A stretch of 64,000 nt of DNA from C-114 sp963719285 (GTDB taxonomy: Bacteria > Chloroflexota > Limnocylindria > Limnocylindrales > CSP1-4): assembly GCA_963719285.1 (NCBI GenBank), contig CAVRBO010000003.1, positions 62,001-126,000 of the forward strand, written 5' to 3'. Below are positions 33,842 through 42,483 of the stretch, piece after piece (within the stretch, counting starts at the first letter, position 1; every line of letters starts with the position of its first letter). The notes under the pieces were generated by a model that saw only the letters and a list, made by a program, of their open reading frames with translations, had not been told where the DNA came from and searched no databases. The translations under genes were made by a program, and so were the position numbers.

Positions 33842-34627
33842 GTGACCCGTCTCCGCGACCCGCTCCCGACGGACGTTTCGGACCTTCCCGCCCTCCCTGC
33901 CGAGTTCGACGAGGTCGTCGAGGCCGGCCTCGACACCCTCGGCGTATCCCTCGACGAGCGTGCCCGCGGCGCGATCCGCGACCACGTCCGGCTCCTCCTG
34001 GCCTGGACGGTCGCGATCAACCTGACGGCGATCCGCGAACCGGTCGCGGCGGCCCGTGAGCACGTCCTCGACAGCCTGGCCGCGCTGCCGCTCCTGCGCG
34101 CCCGGAACACGCCGGACCTGCTCGACATCGGCTCGGGCGGCGGCTTCCCGGGCATCCCCCTGGCGCTCGGCCTGCCGCGGGCGCGGACCGTCCTGGTGGA
34201 GTCGGTCGGCAAGAAGGCGACGTTCCTCGCCACCGTTATCGATGCCCTCGAGCTCCGGCCGCGCGCCGCCGTGGCGGCCACCCGGGCGGAGACGCTGGCG
34301 GCCGACCCGCATCATCGGGGCCGCTGGTCGACGGTCCTGGTGCGGGCGGTGGGGCCGTTGGCCGAGCTTGCCGAGCTCGGCCTGCCACTCCTCGCGCCCG
34401 GCGGCGTCATGCTGGCGTGGAAGCGCCAGGGCGGCGAGGGTCGCGACCTGGGGGCGGAGATCGCGGCCGCCCGGCCGATGATCGCGCTGCTCGGTGGCAG
34501 CCCGCCACGGATCGATCGGGTGAGCGTTCCGGGCCTCACGGACCACGTCCTCGTCGTCGTGGACAAGGTCGGGGCCAGCCCGCCCGGCTACCCGCGAGAC
34601 CCGGCCGTCCGACGCCGGCCGTCCTGA
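33842..34627 (+). CDS. rsmG: 16S rRNA (guanine527-N7)-methyltransferase
   Basis: 261 residues from GTG 33842, preceded by AGGAGGG. The SAM-binding motif LLDIGSGGGFPGIPLALGLP and upstream VAINLTAIREPVAAAREHVLDSL are diagnostic for RsmG (GidB). It methylates G527 of 16S rRNA; loss commonly gives low-level streptomycin resistance in other bacteria. The N-terminal 20 residues before the core are slightly longer than in E. coli. Confidence 0.95.
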   Translation: MTRLRDPLPTDVSDLPALPAEFDEVVEAGLDTLGVSLDERARGAIRDHVRLLLAWTVAINLTAIREPVAAAREHVLDSLAALPLLRARNTPDLLDIGSGGGFPGIPLALGLPRARTVLVESVGKKATFLATVIDALELRPRAAVAATRAETLAADPHHRGRWSTVLVRAVGPLAELAELGLPLLAPGGVMLAWKRQGGEGRDLGAEIAAARPMIALLGGSPPRIDRVSVPGLTDHVLVVVDKVGASPPGYPRDPAVRRRPS

Positions 34628-34633
34628 CCGCGC

Positions 34634-34639
34634 TAGGCT
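34634..34639 (+). promoter_or_regulatory. Leaderless-type -10 (TAGGCT)
   Basis: TAGGCT is followed by 8 nt and the ATG of the phosphodiesterase gene at 34648. There is no ribosome site in the 20-nt gap after rsmG. Confidence 0.4.
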
Positions 34640-34647
34640 GTCCCGCG

Positions 34648-35370
34648 ATGCGCCTGGCCATCCTGTCGGACATCCATGCCAATCTCGTCGCCCTCGATGC
34701 GGTCCTGGCGGCCGTCGGGTCGGTCGACGGCGTCCGCGTGCTCGGTGACGTCGTCGGCTATGGACCCGAGCCCGACGGCGTGGTCGAGCGGCTGAGCGCC
34801 GCCGGCGCGACCGGTGTGCTCGGCAATCACGACCAGGTCGCGGTGGGCCGGCTCGGCCCGGAGCTCTTCAATCGCGATGCCCGCACGGCCATCGAATGGA
34901 CGCGCGACCGGATCGCGGGCCCGACCCGGGACTGGCTGGCGGCCCTGCCGGAGCGGCTCGTCGAGGACACGTTCACGCTCGTCCATGGCAGCCCGCGCGA
35001 CCCGACCTGGGAGTACATCCTGGACGACCGGGTGGCCGGCGAGAACCTCGCGGCCTTCGCGACGCCGCACTGCCTGTTCGGCCACACTCACCTGCCGGCC
35101 GCGTTCCGCTCCACGACCGCCGGCATGGTGGGCGGGGAGCCGGCCGACGGCGACCGGGTGACCCTCGACGATCGGCGCGCGTTGCTGAACCCGGGCAGCG
35201 TCGGCCAGCCCCGGGACGGGAACGCGGCCGCCGCCTGGGCGATCCTCGACACGGATGCCGGCGCGATCACCTGGCGACGGACCGACTACGACGTGGCCGC
35301 CACCCAGCGCGCGATGATGCTCGCCGGCCTGCCGCCGCGGCTCATCGTCCGCCTTTCGATCGGCGTCTGA
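34648..35370 (+). CDS. Calcineurin-like metallophosphoesterase (YfcE/DUF2437-like)
   Basis: 240 residues. The metallophosphatase motifs appear in order: LSDIHANL, GDVVGYGPEPD, GVLGNHD, LVHGSPRD and LFGHTHLP. A late NPGSVGQPRDGN segment is typical of the YfcE-like phosphodiesterase group. It would hydrolyse phosphodiester bonds with two metal ions; the substrate is not known. It sits between rsmG and the potassium cluster, 13 nt before the first KimA-like gene. Confidence 0.88.
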   Translation: MRLAILSDIHANLVALDAVLAAVGSVDGVRVLGDVVGYGPEPDGVVERLSAAGATGVLGNHDQVAVGRLGPELFNRDARTAIEWTRDRIAGPTRDWLAALPERLVEDTFTLVHGSPRDPTWEYILDDRVAGENLAAFATPHCLFGHTHLPAAFRSTTAGMVGGEPADGDRVTLDDRRALLNPGSVGQPRDGNAAAAWAILDTDAGAITWRRTDYDVAATQRAMMLAGLPPRLIVRLSIGV

Positions 35371-35383
35371 GGCCGGGGCGACG

Positions 35384-37393
35384 ATGGATCCCAACAAACA
35401 GCCGCTGAAGGGCCGCAAGATCGCCGATCGGCGCGTCCGGGTCGAGCGGCCTCACGCGCCCTTCTTCCGATACACGGGCGAGGGATCGCTGGTCGCGAAG
35501 GCCGCGGTCGACAGGCCGCTCACGCCGGCGGGCCGGTTCCTGGCCCGCCTCCGGGCGATCGCGCTCGGCCGTCCGCTGGCCAACGAGGAGGAGATCGGCG
35601 AGCGGCTGTCGAAGACGAAGGCACTGGCGATCTTCAGCTCGGACGCCATCAGCTCGTCCGCCTATGCGACCGAGGAGATCCTGCGCGTCCTCATCCTGGC
35701 CGGAGCGGCCGGCCTCGCCTTCGGGCTCGACATCAGCATCGCCATCGCCGGCCTGCTCGGTTTCGTCGCCCTGAGCTACCGCCAGGTCTGCATCGCCTAT
35801 CCGACCGGTGGCGGATCGTACTCGGTCTCCAAGCGCAACTTCGGCCGGGCGGCATCCCTCGTCGCCGCGAGTGCCCTCCTCATCGACTACGTGATGACCG
35901 TCGCGGTCTCCACCTCGTCGGCGGTGGAACAGATCACCTCGGCGATCCCGGAGCTCCTCGACGAGCGGGTGATCATCGGGGTCACGGCGATCGCGTTGAT
36001 CACGCTGGGCAATCTCCGCGGTCTCCGCGAGTCCGGCAACATCTTCGCCGTCCCGACCTACCTGTTCGTCGGCAGTGCGCTGCTCATGATCCTCATCGGC
36101 GGCATCCGGATCGTCGTCTTCGGTGAAGGATCGGGCTTCCAGGCGAACCTCGGCGCGGAGGCCGGCACGATCCCCGAGAACGTCGGGATCCTCCTCCTCA
36201 TCCGGGCGTTCGCGGCCGGCGCGGTCGCACTCACCGGGACCGAGGCCATCGCGACCGGCGTACCCGCGTTCAAGCCGCCCGAGGCGAAGAACGCCGCGAC
36301 CACCCTCGCCGTGATGGCCGGCCTCCTGGGCGTCCTGTTCATCGGGATCACGTTCCTGGCGGTCCACTTCGGGATCACCCACGTCGACCTGCCCGAGAAG
36401 CAGACAGTCATCTCGCAGGTCGCCGCGCGCGTGTACGGCAACGACTCGATCGGGTTCTTCGCGTTCCAGTCGTTCACGGCCCTGCTCCTCTTCCTGGCCG
36501 CGAACACGAGCTTCAACGCGTTCCCCCGGCTCGTCGCGATCCTGGCCGAGGACGGGTTCATGCCCCGCCAGTTCAGCTTCCGGGGCGACCGCCTCGCGTT
36601 CACGTCCGGGATCGTCATCCTGGGCGTCGTGGCGGCCCTGCTCGTGATCACGTTCCAGGGCGAGACCCACCTGCTCATCCCGCTCTACGCGGTGGGCGTG
36701 TTCATCGACTTCACGATCAGCCAGGCCGGGATGATCCGGCACTGGCTCCGGACCCGCGACCCGGGCTGGCGCCGTCGCCTGACCATCAACGCGACGGGCT
36801 GCGTCCTCACGGCCGGCGTGTTCGTCGTCGTCGCGGCGGCCAAGGCCCCCCAATCGCTCATCGTGATCTTCCTCATCCCGCTCCTCGTGCTGGGCATGCG
36901 CCTCATCCGGCGCGAGTACGACGGGCAGGCCGCGGAGCTGGCCGTCCCGGACGACATGGTGTTCGTGGGGCCGCACCGGGAGCAGCGCGTCGTCATCCCG
37001 GTGAACGGCATCAACCGGGCGGTCATCCAGGCCGTGAACTTCGGGCGGACCCTGAGCCCGGACCTGCGGGCGGTCTTCGTGACCAACGACCAGGAGACCG
37101 GCGACGCGCTGCGCCGGCGCTGGGTCCGCCAGGTCCCGGGGGTCACCCTGGTCATCGTCGAATCGCCGTACCGGACGGTCATCGGGCCCGTGGTCGCCTA
37201 CCTCAACGTCCTCGACCAGGGCTCGCCGCCCGACAGGCCGGCCCCGATCACGATCGTCGTGCTCCCTGAATACGTCGCCCGCCACTGGTGGGAACGGATC
37301 CTCTACAACCAGCAGGCGCGTCGGCTCAAGTCGGTCCTCGTCGGACGCGAGCACACCGTGATCGCGGACGTGCCCTACCGTCGAGAGCACTGA
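35384..37393 (+). CDS. KimA-like potassium/proton symporter, copy 1
   Basis: 669 residues. An APC-fold membrane domain (about residues 80-510, 12 helices) is followed by a cytoplasmic C-terminal domain. In FSSDAISSSAYATEEIL, Asp87 and Tyr94 have the spacing of the K+-binding Asp and Tyr of Bacillus KimA. The C-terminal REQRVVIPVNGINRAVIQAV and VIVESPYRTVIGPVVAYL segments match KimA's USP-like domain. Family knowledge gives high-affinity K+ uptake controlled by c-di-AMP. Neighbours (USP, two TrkA) support K+ transport over amino-acid transport. Confidence 0.85.
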   Translation: MDPNKQPLKGRKIADRRVRVERPHAPFFRYTGEGSLVAKAAVDRPLTPAGRFLARLRAIALGRPLANEEEIGERLSKTKALAIFSSDAISSSAYATEEILRVLILAGAAGLAFGLDISIAIAGLLGFVALSYRQVCIAYPTGGGSYSVSKRNFGRAASLVAASALLIDYVMTVAVSTSSAVEQITSAIPELLDERVIIGVTAIALITLGNLRGLRESGNIFAVPTYLFVGSALLMILIGGIRIVVFGEGSGFQANLGAEAGTIPENVGILLLIRAFAAGAVALTGTEAIATGVPAFKPPEAKNAATTLAVMAGLLGVLFIGITFLAVHFGITHVDLPEKQTVISQVAARVYGNDSIGFFAFQSFTALLLFLAANTSFNAFPRLVAILAEDGFMPRQFSFRGDRLAFTSGIVILGVVAALLVITFQGETHLLIPLYAVGVFIDFTISQAGMIRHWLRTRDPGWRRRLTINATGCVLTAGVFVVVAAAKAPQSLIVIFLIPLLVLGMRLIRREYDGQAAELAVPDDMVFVGPHREQRVVIPVNGINRAVIQAVNFGRTLSPDLRAVFVTNDQETGDALRRRWVRQVPGVTLVIVESPYRTVIGPVVAYLNVLDQGSPPDRPAPITIVVLPEYVARHWWERILYNQQARRLKSVLVGREHTVIADVPYRREH

Positions 37394-37413
37394 GCGATGC
37401 CGGAACGCGTCCC

Positions 37414-39540
37414 GTGAAGGGCAGGAACTACGTCGGCGGCGGTCGGCGACCCATCAAGGGACGCAAGATCGCGGACCGGCGGGTGCGCGTCGAGCGGCCG
37501 CACGCCGCCTTCTTCCGGTACACCGGCGAGGGTTCGCTCGTCGCCAAGGCCGCCGCGAGCCGGCCGCGCACGCCGGCGGGGCGCTTCCTGGCCCGTGTCA
37601 GCGCGATCGCCCTGGGCCGGCCCCTGGCGAGTGAAGAGGAGATCGGCGAGCGCCTGTCCAAGAAGAAGGCGCTGGCGATCTTCAGCTCGGACGCCATCAG
37701 CTCGTCCGCCTATGCGACCGAGGAGATCCTGCGAGTCCTCCTCCTGGCGGGCGCCGCCGCGTTGCTCGTGTCGATCGAGATCGCGGTCGCGATCGCGGTC
37801 ATGCTCGCGATGGTGGTCCTGAGCTACCGCCAGGTCTGCCGGGCGTTCCCCGGCGGCGGCGGCGCGTACGCGGTCGCCCGGTCGGAACTGACCCCGTTCC
37901 TCGGGCTGATCGCCGCCGGGGCGCTGCTCATCGACTACGTGATGACCGTCGCGGTGTCGACGTCGTCCGCGCTCGACCAGATCTTCTCGATCGTCCCGGA
38001 CTGGTCGAGACTCCGGGTGGAGATCGGGATCCTTGCCGTCGTGCTCATCACGATCGGCAACCTGCGCGGCCTGCGTGAGTCCGGCAACATCTTCGCTGTC
38101 CCGACCTATCTGTTCCTGGCCCTGGCGATGGCCATCGTCGTGAACGGGGTCGTCCATATCGTCACCGGTCAGGCTCACCCGTTGCCACGCCAGGCCAACC
38201 CGGAGCCGGTCGGGACGGACGCACTCGGCCTCTTCCTGCTCCTCAAGGCGTTCGCGTCAGGCTCGGTGGCGCTCACCGGCGTCGAGGCCATCGCCAACGG
38301 TGTCCAGGCGTTCAAGCCGCCCGAGGCGAAGAACGCCGCGAACACGATGACATCGATGTCGATCCTGCTCGCGATCATCTTCATCGGGCTGACGATCGTG
38401 GCCCACGCCTACGACGTCATCCCGTCGCTGAGCGGCGCGCCGTCGGTCGTGGCGCTCGTCGCGGGCACCGCGTTCGGTGACGGTCCGCTGTTCTACTTGT
38501 TCCAGATCGCCACCGCGCTCATCCTGTTCCTTGCCGCCAACACGAGCTTCAATGCCTTCCCGCGCCTTGCCGCGATCCTCGCCGACGACGGCTACATGCC
38601 GCGCCAATTCGCGTTCCGGGGCGATCGCCTCGCCTACAACTGGGGGATCGTGGTCCTGGCCGCGATCGCCTGTCTGCTCCTGTTCATCTTCGGCGGCGTG
38701 ACCACCGCGCTCATCCCGCTCTATTCGGTCGGCGTGTTCGTCTGCTTCACCCTGAGCCAGACCGGCATGGTCCGCCACTGGCGGCGGGTCCGCGAGTCCG
38801 GTTGGCGCTGGCGATCGGTCGTCAACGGGATCGGGGCGGTCCTGACCGGGGTCGTCCTCGTCGTGGTCGCCTCGGTGAAGTTCACCTCCGGCGCCTACCT
38901 CGTGATCATCCTGATCCCGATCCAGGTGGCCATCTTCCTGTTCATCCATCGCCAGTACGGAGCGGCGGCCCGCCAGCTGGCGATGCGACCGGACCAGGTC
39001 GTCCGTCCGCCCCACCGCGAGGAACGGGTCGTGGTCCCCGTCCCGGCGCTCAACCGGGCGGTCGTCCAGGCGGTGAACGTGGGCCGGTCGATCAGCGCGG
39101 ACCTCCGCGCCGTGTACATCTCCGACGACCCGGACCAGGCGGCGGAGATGCGCCAGCGCTGGGAACAGCAGGTGCCGGGCGTTCCGCTCGTGATCGTCGA
39201 ATCGCCGTACCGGGCCCTCGTCGGCCCGCTCGTGGCGTACCTCGACGTGCTCGACAGCGGCTCGCCGCCTGACAGGCCGTTGCCCATCACGTTCGTCGTC
39301 GTGCCGGAATACGTGGCCCGCCACTGGTGGGAGCGGATCCTCTACAACCAATCCGCGAAGCGGCTGCGGACCGCGCTCCTTGGCCGGCCTCGCACGGTCG
39401 TGGTCAACGTTCCATATCGCCGCGAGGACCCGGTCGGCGAGGCCCGCGTCCCGGGTGCAGGTCGTGGACCGCAGGACGCTCCGGGCGTGCCGCCGACGGC
39501 GCCGACTCCCGCCAGGGGCGAGCCGACCCAGGGCATCTGA
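37414..39540 (+). CDS. KimA-like potassium/proton symporter, copy 2
   Basis: 708 residues from GTG 37414; a CTG at 37390 overlapping the previous stop is an alternative. It is a close paralogue of the preceding gene over its whole length: the N-terminal GRKIADRRVRVERPHA block, FSSDAISSSAYATEEIL and the C-terminal YVARHWWERILYNQ block are almost unchanged, while the loops after helix 4 and the periplasmic segments differ. A Pro/Gly tail of about 45 residues is unique to this copy. The tandem pair probably arose by duplication and may differ in affinity or regulation. Confidence 0.83.
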   Translation: MKGRNYVGGGRRPIKGRKIADRRVRVERPHAAFFRYTGEGSLVAKAAASRPRTPAGRFLARVSAIALGRPLASEEEIGERLSKKKALAIFSSDAISSSAYATEEILRVLLLAGAAALLVSIEIAVAIAVMLAMVVLSYRQVCRAFPGGGGAYAVARSELTPFLGLIAAGALLIDYVMTVAVSTSSALDQIFSIVPDWSRLRVEIGILAVVLITIGNLRGLRESGNIFAVPTYLFLALAMAIVVNGVVHIVTGQAHPLPRQANPEPVGTDALGLFLLLKAFASGSVALTGVEAIANGVQAFKPPEAKNAANTMTSMSILLAIIFIGLTIVAHAYDVIPSLSGAPSVVALVAGTAFGDGPLFYLFQIATALILFLAANTSFNAFPRLAAILADDGYMPRQFAFRGDRLAYNWGIVVLAAIACLLLFIFGGVTTALIPLYSVGVFVCFTLSQTGMVRHWRRVRESGWRWRSVVNGIGAVLTGVVLVVVASVKFTSGAYLVIILIPIQVAIFLFIHRQYGAAARQLAMRPDQVVRPPHREERVVVPVPALNRAVVQAVNVGRSISADLRAVYISDDPDQAAEMRQRWEQQVPGVPLVIVESPYRALVGPLVAYLDVLDSGSPPDRPLPITFVVVPEYVARHWWERILYNQSAKRLRTALLGRPRTVVVNVPYRREDPVGEARVPGAGRGPQDAPGVPPTAPTPARGEPTQGI

Positions 39541-39661
39541 ACGGCACTCGCGCGCACGACGCGGCCTCCGCATGCCGGGGGCCTCTGGTATCGTCAGCGG
39601 CGCCAAACCCCGTGATCCGCGTTCATCAAGCGGTCACTCAACCGTCGGAGCACTCCACCAG

Positions 39662-40117
39662 GTGGGCAATCCAGTACCGGCCTTCCGGCGAGCGGTCATC
39701 GCCCTTTCCGGAGGCCCCAGCGACGGCCGGATCGTCCGCCTCGCCATCGACCTCGCCCGACCCTCCAAGGCCATCCTCGTCGCGGTCCATGTCGCCGAGA
39801 TCGACTGGACCATGCCCCTGGACGCGGACATCGCGGGTCGCTCTGAGGCCGTCCAGCGGATCCTCGACCTCGCCGAGGCGACGGCCGAGGAGAACCACTA
39901 TTCGGTGGAGGCGGTCCTGCTCCAGGCACGGGATGTGGGGGCGGCACTCGTCGACGAGGCGACCGAACGGGATGCCGATCTGCTCGTCCTGGGGCTGCCG
40001 TATCGCAAGCGCTTCGGTGGCGACTTCGCGATCGGCCGGACCATCCCGTACTGCTTGAAGAACGCCCCCTGCACGGTGTGGGTCGTGCGCGAACCCATCC
40101 CCGAGGAGACAGCATGA
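39662..40117 (+). CDS. Universal stress protein-like regulator
   Basis: 151 residues from GTG 39662. A single USP-fold domain: RRAVIALSGGPSDGRIVRLAIDLAR, LVAVHVAEIDW and LLVLGLPYRKRFGGDFAIGRTIPYCLKNAPCTVWVVRE, with the G-x9-G-[ST] region partly kept. It lies between the KimA-like and TrkA genes and overlaps trkA-1 by 4 nt. A role in potassium transport control is inferred from context. Confidence 0.8.
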   Translation: MGNPVPAFRRAVIALSGGPSDGRIVRLAIDLARPSKAILVAVHVAEIDWTMPLDADIAGRSEAVQRILDLAEATAEENHYSVEAVLLQARDVGAALVDEATERDADLLVLGLPYRKRFGGDFAIGRTIPYCLKNAPCTVWVVREPIPEETA

Positions 40118-40737
40118 AGACGGTCATCGTCGGCTGCGGACGCGTTGGCGCCGCCGTCGCGGAGGCGCTCGATCGAGCCGGTCACGAGGTCGTCGTCATC
40201 GACCGGCTGACCTCTGCCTTCGACAAGCTCGAGAGCTCGTTCAAGGGCAACGCGATCCGCGGCGACGGCACGGACGAGGACATGCTCCGCCGGGCCGGTG
40301 CCGAGGGGGCGGACCTGTTCCTGGCACTCACCGAGGGCGACAACCGCAACGTCATGGCCGCCCAGCTGGCGAGCGAGGCCCTGGGCGTCGGCCAGGTCGT
40401 GGCCAAGGTCAACGATCCGTTGCGGGCCGAGGCGTACGCAGCTCTCGGGCTCGCCACGATCTGTCGGACCGACCTCATGCTCGACGCGATCCTCGGCTTC
40501 ACCGGACTCGGGGCGGGCACGATCCGGGGAGTGCAGGAGGCGACGGGCCACCACCCGGGCGATCACGGCGACGGGATCGCGGCCGGCACGACCGATGCCC
40601 CGGCGACCGCGCCGGACGCGAACACCACCATGCCGTCGACCGGCTCCACGATGCCGTCGACCGGCCCGGCGACGACGCCGGCCGGCTCGGCGACGACGCC
40701 GGCCGGCATTCCCCCGACCACCCAGCGGGAGGCCTGA
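40114..40737 (+). CDS. TrkA-N (RCK_N) protein, CeoB-like, with repetitive tail
   Basis: 207 residues from ATG 40114 (ATGA overlap with the USP gene). Residues 1-140 form a Rossmann NAD-binding RCK domain (TVIVGCGRVGAAVAEAL; VVIDRLTSAFDKL). There is no TrkA_C domain. Instead the last 55 residues are low-complexity with imperfect repeats (TMPSTGSTMPSTGP; ATTPAGSATTPAG). With the next gene it forms a CeoB/CeoC-like pair; in mycobacteria such a pair also lies beside an APC-type permease. Confidence 0.85.
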   Translation: MKTVIVGCGRVGAAVAEALDRAGHEVVVIDRLTSAFDKLESSFKGNAIRGDGTDEDMLRRAGAEGADLFLALTEGDNRNVMAAQLASEALGVGQVVAKVNDPLRAEAYAALGLATICRTDLMLDAILGFTGLGAGTIRGVQEATGHHPGDHGDGIAAGTTDAPATAPDANTTMPSTGSTMPSTGPATTPAGSATTPAGIPPTTQREA

Positions 40738-40740
40738 GCG

Positions 40741-41421
40741 ATGTTCGTGCTCGTCGTCGGAGGCGGCAAGGTCGGCTACTACCTGTCGAAGGAGCTCGTC
40801 CAGGCCGGTCACGAGGTCGTGCTCCTGGAGAAAGACAAAGCCCGCGCGGAGCAGATCGCCGACGAGATCGGCTCGATCGTGATCGCCCACGACGGCTGCG
40901 AGGGCAAGTACCTCGGCGAGGCCGGCGCGAACCGGGCGGACATCGTCGCCGCCGTCACCGGCGACGACGAGGACAACCTCGTCATCTGCCAGATGGCGAA
41001 GCACCACTTCGACGTGCCGCGGACGATCGCCCGGGTGAACAACCCCAAGAACGAGTCGCTGTTCAAGCACCTCGGCGTGGACGAGCTCATCAGCCCGACC
41101 CGGATGGTCCTGGGCTCGATCGAACAGGACATCCCGGTCCACGAGCTGCTCCACCTGGGCTCGCTCGGCGAATCCGACCTCGAGATCATCGAGGCGCCGC
41201 TGCAGGCCGGTTCGCCGGCCATCGGTCGCCCCGCCGGCGATCTGACGATCCCGGAAGGTTGCGCGCTCTTCGCGATCGTCCGTGACGGCCGCGCGGTCCC
41301 GATCCGCCCGGACACCGTCCTCAACGAGGGCGACAAGGTGATCGCGATCGGGCGAGCCGAGTGCGAGACCGCCCTCCACGCCCAGCTCATCGGCGACGAC
41401 GTCGAGTCCCCGGTCGGCTGA
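40741..41421 (+). CDS. TrkA family K+ regulator with TrkA_C domain, CeoC-like
   Basis: 226 residues, ATG three bases after the previous stop. RCK_N domain (MFVLVVGGGKVGYYLSKEL; AAVTGDDEDNLVICQMAKHHF) followed by a TrkA_C domain (about residues 140-222; IGRPAGDLTIPEGCALFAIV and LNEGDKVIAIG). RCK_C/TrkA_C domains often bind c-di-AMP. It would gate or regulate the K+ transporters encoded upstream. The stop codon is duplicated in a 24-bp period repeat. Confidence 0.9.
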   Translation: MFVLVVGGGKVGYYLSKELVQAGHEVVLLEKDKARAEQIADEIGSIVIAHDGCEGKYLGEAGANRADIVAAVTGDDEDNLVICQMAKHHFDVPRTIARVNNPKNESLFKHLGVDELISPTRMVLGSIEQDIPVHELLHLGSLGESDLEIIEAPLQAGSPAIGRPAGDLTIPEGCALFAIVRDGRAVPIRPDTVLNEGDKVIAIGRAECETALHAQLIGDDVESPVG

Positions 41422-41463
41422 CCGCGGCGTCGACCCGCCACGTGACCGCGGTGTCGACCCGCC
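41419..41463. repeat. 21-bp direct repeat covering the trkA-2 stop codon
   Basis: TGACCGCGGYGTCGACCCGCC occurs at 41419-41439 and 41443-41463 with one mismatch (period 24). The first copy contains the stop codon of the trkA-2 gene. Confidence 0.85.
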
Positions 41464-41842
41464 GGGTGGCCGCTCCCGACGGCTGACCGCCCGGCATGAG
41501 GCCTCGAAGGTCCGAAGTGCGCCCCCGGGAACCTTGGGCGACCGCATGGCACCCTGCGCGGCCATCCCGGTCGCCTGCCCCGCCGTACTCGTGCGTGGCC
41601 GGACCGCCCAGCCTTGGCCTCCATGTCGTGGCGGAACCAGCCGGCGGGTCAAACAGTCCCCACGACGACATTCGACCCTGGCTCGGACGTTTCCGCACCT
41701 CCGATGTTCCCAGGCCGGACATCCGACCCTCGCCCCACCGTGTGACACCGTCGGCCCGGGCCGCGATCCGAGCCGGGGTCCCCGACGGGTGACCGCTCGC
41801 AACTCTGTCCCCGCCACGGCTGCCCGGCGCCCTAACAACTAT
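41464..41842. other. Non-coding spacer before the heat-shock block
   Basis: No gene seen in about 380 bp. Frames open here have skewed GC-rich composition and no motif. It separates the potassium cluster from the hsp20 promoter. Confidence 0.5.
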
Positions 41843-41873
41843 CTTGACAACGTTATTGTCAGGGTTTTAGACT
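41843..41873 (+). promoter_or_regulatory. HAIR-like HspR operator with sigma70 promoter of hsp20
   Basis: CTTGACA-N7-TGTCAGG (41843-41863) has the 7-7-7 architecture of the HAIR element (CTTGAGT-N7-ACTCAAG) bound by HspR. It covers the -35 TTGACA (41844-41849); the -10 is TAGACT (41868-41873), spacer 18. An HspR gene lies in the same operon. Repression by occlusion of the -35 is inferred. Confidence 0.75.
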
Positions 41874-41954
41874 CCGATCGTGTCCGGTAACCTGACTCAG
41901 ACCCACCCACCGCGACCGCACCGGACACCGCGGGCAGCATGGAGGTTCACGACG

Positions 41955-42479
41955 ATGACGATCGTGCGCCGTCCGTCGCCGTTCGGCGAGCTCTTGTCGC
42001 TCCGCTCGGCGATGGATCGACTCTTCGAGGACAGCTTTGTGCGACCCGGCCGCTGGGCCGGCGTCATGGACAGCTCGGCGGGCCTGCCCCTCGACGTCAA
42101 GGCGACATCGGACGAGGTCAGGATCGAGGCGGCCATCCCGGGCTTCAAGCCCGAGGACGTGGAGATCACGGTCCAGGACGGGACCCTGACGATCAGCGGC
42201 CAGATGCGCGAGGAGCACAGCAACGGCGAGGGCGATTACCTGCTCCAGGAGATCCGTCGAGGCAACTTCAGCCGAAGCGTCGCCCTCCCGGCCGGCCTGC
42301 AGCCGGACAAGGCGAGCGCGACATTCTCGAACGGTGTCCTGAGCCTTCGGATCCCCAAGGCGGACGAGGTCAAGCCGCGCCAGATCCGGATCACCCCCAC
42401 GACAGATGGCCGATCCGAACCATCGACCGACGACGCACGACCCGGGGTCGAGCGTGAGCCGGCCAACGCCGGAGCCTGA
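41955..42479 (+). CDS. hsp20: Small heat-shock protein Hsp20
   Basis: 174 residues from ATG 41955, which follows GGAGG at 41941-41945 by 9 nt. The alpha-crystallin domain spans about residues 40-135, with VRIEAAIPGFKPEDVEITVQ and the C-terminal FSNGVLSLRIPK signature. It is an ATP-independent holdase. An in-frame GTG at 41880 lies exactly 6 nt after the -10 and could give a leaderless form with 25 extra residues. It is 4 nt upstream of hspR. Confidence 0.92.
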   Translation: MTIVRRPSPFGELLSLRSAMDRLFEDSFVRPGRWAGVMDSSAGLPLDVKATSDEVRIEAAIPGFKPEDVEITVQDGTLTISGQMREEHSNGEGDYLLQEIRRGNFSRSVALPAGLQPDKASATFSNGVLSLRIPKADEVKPRQIRITPTTDGRSEPSTDDARPGVEREPANAGA

Positions 42480-42483
42480 GTCC

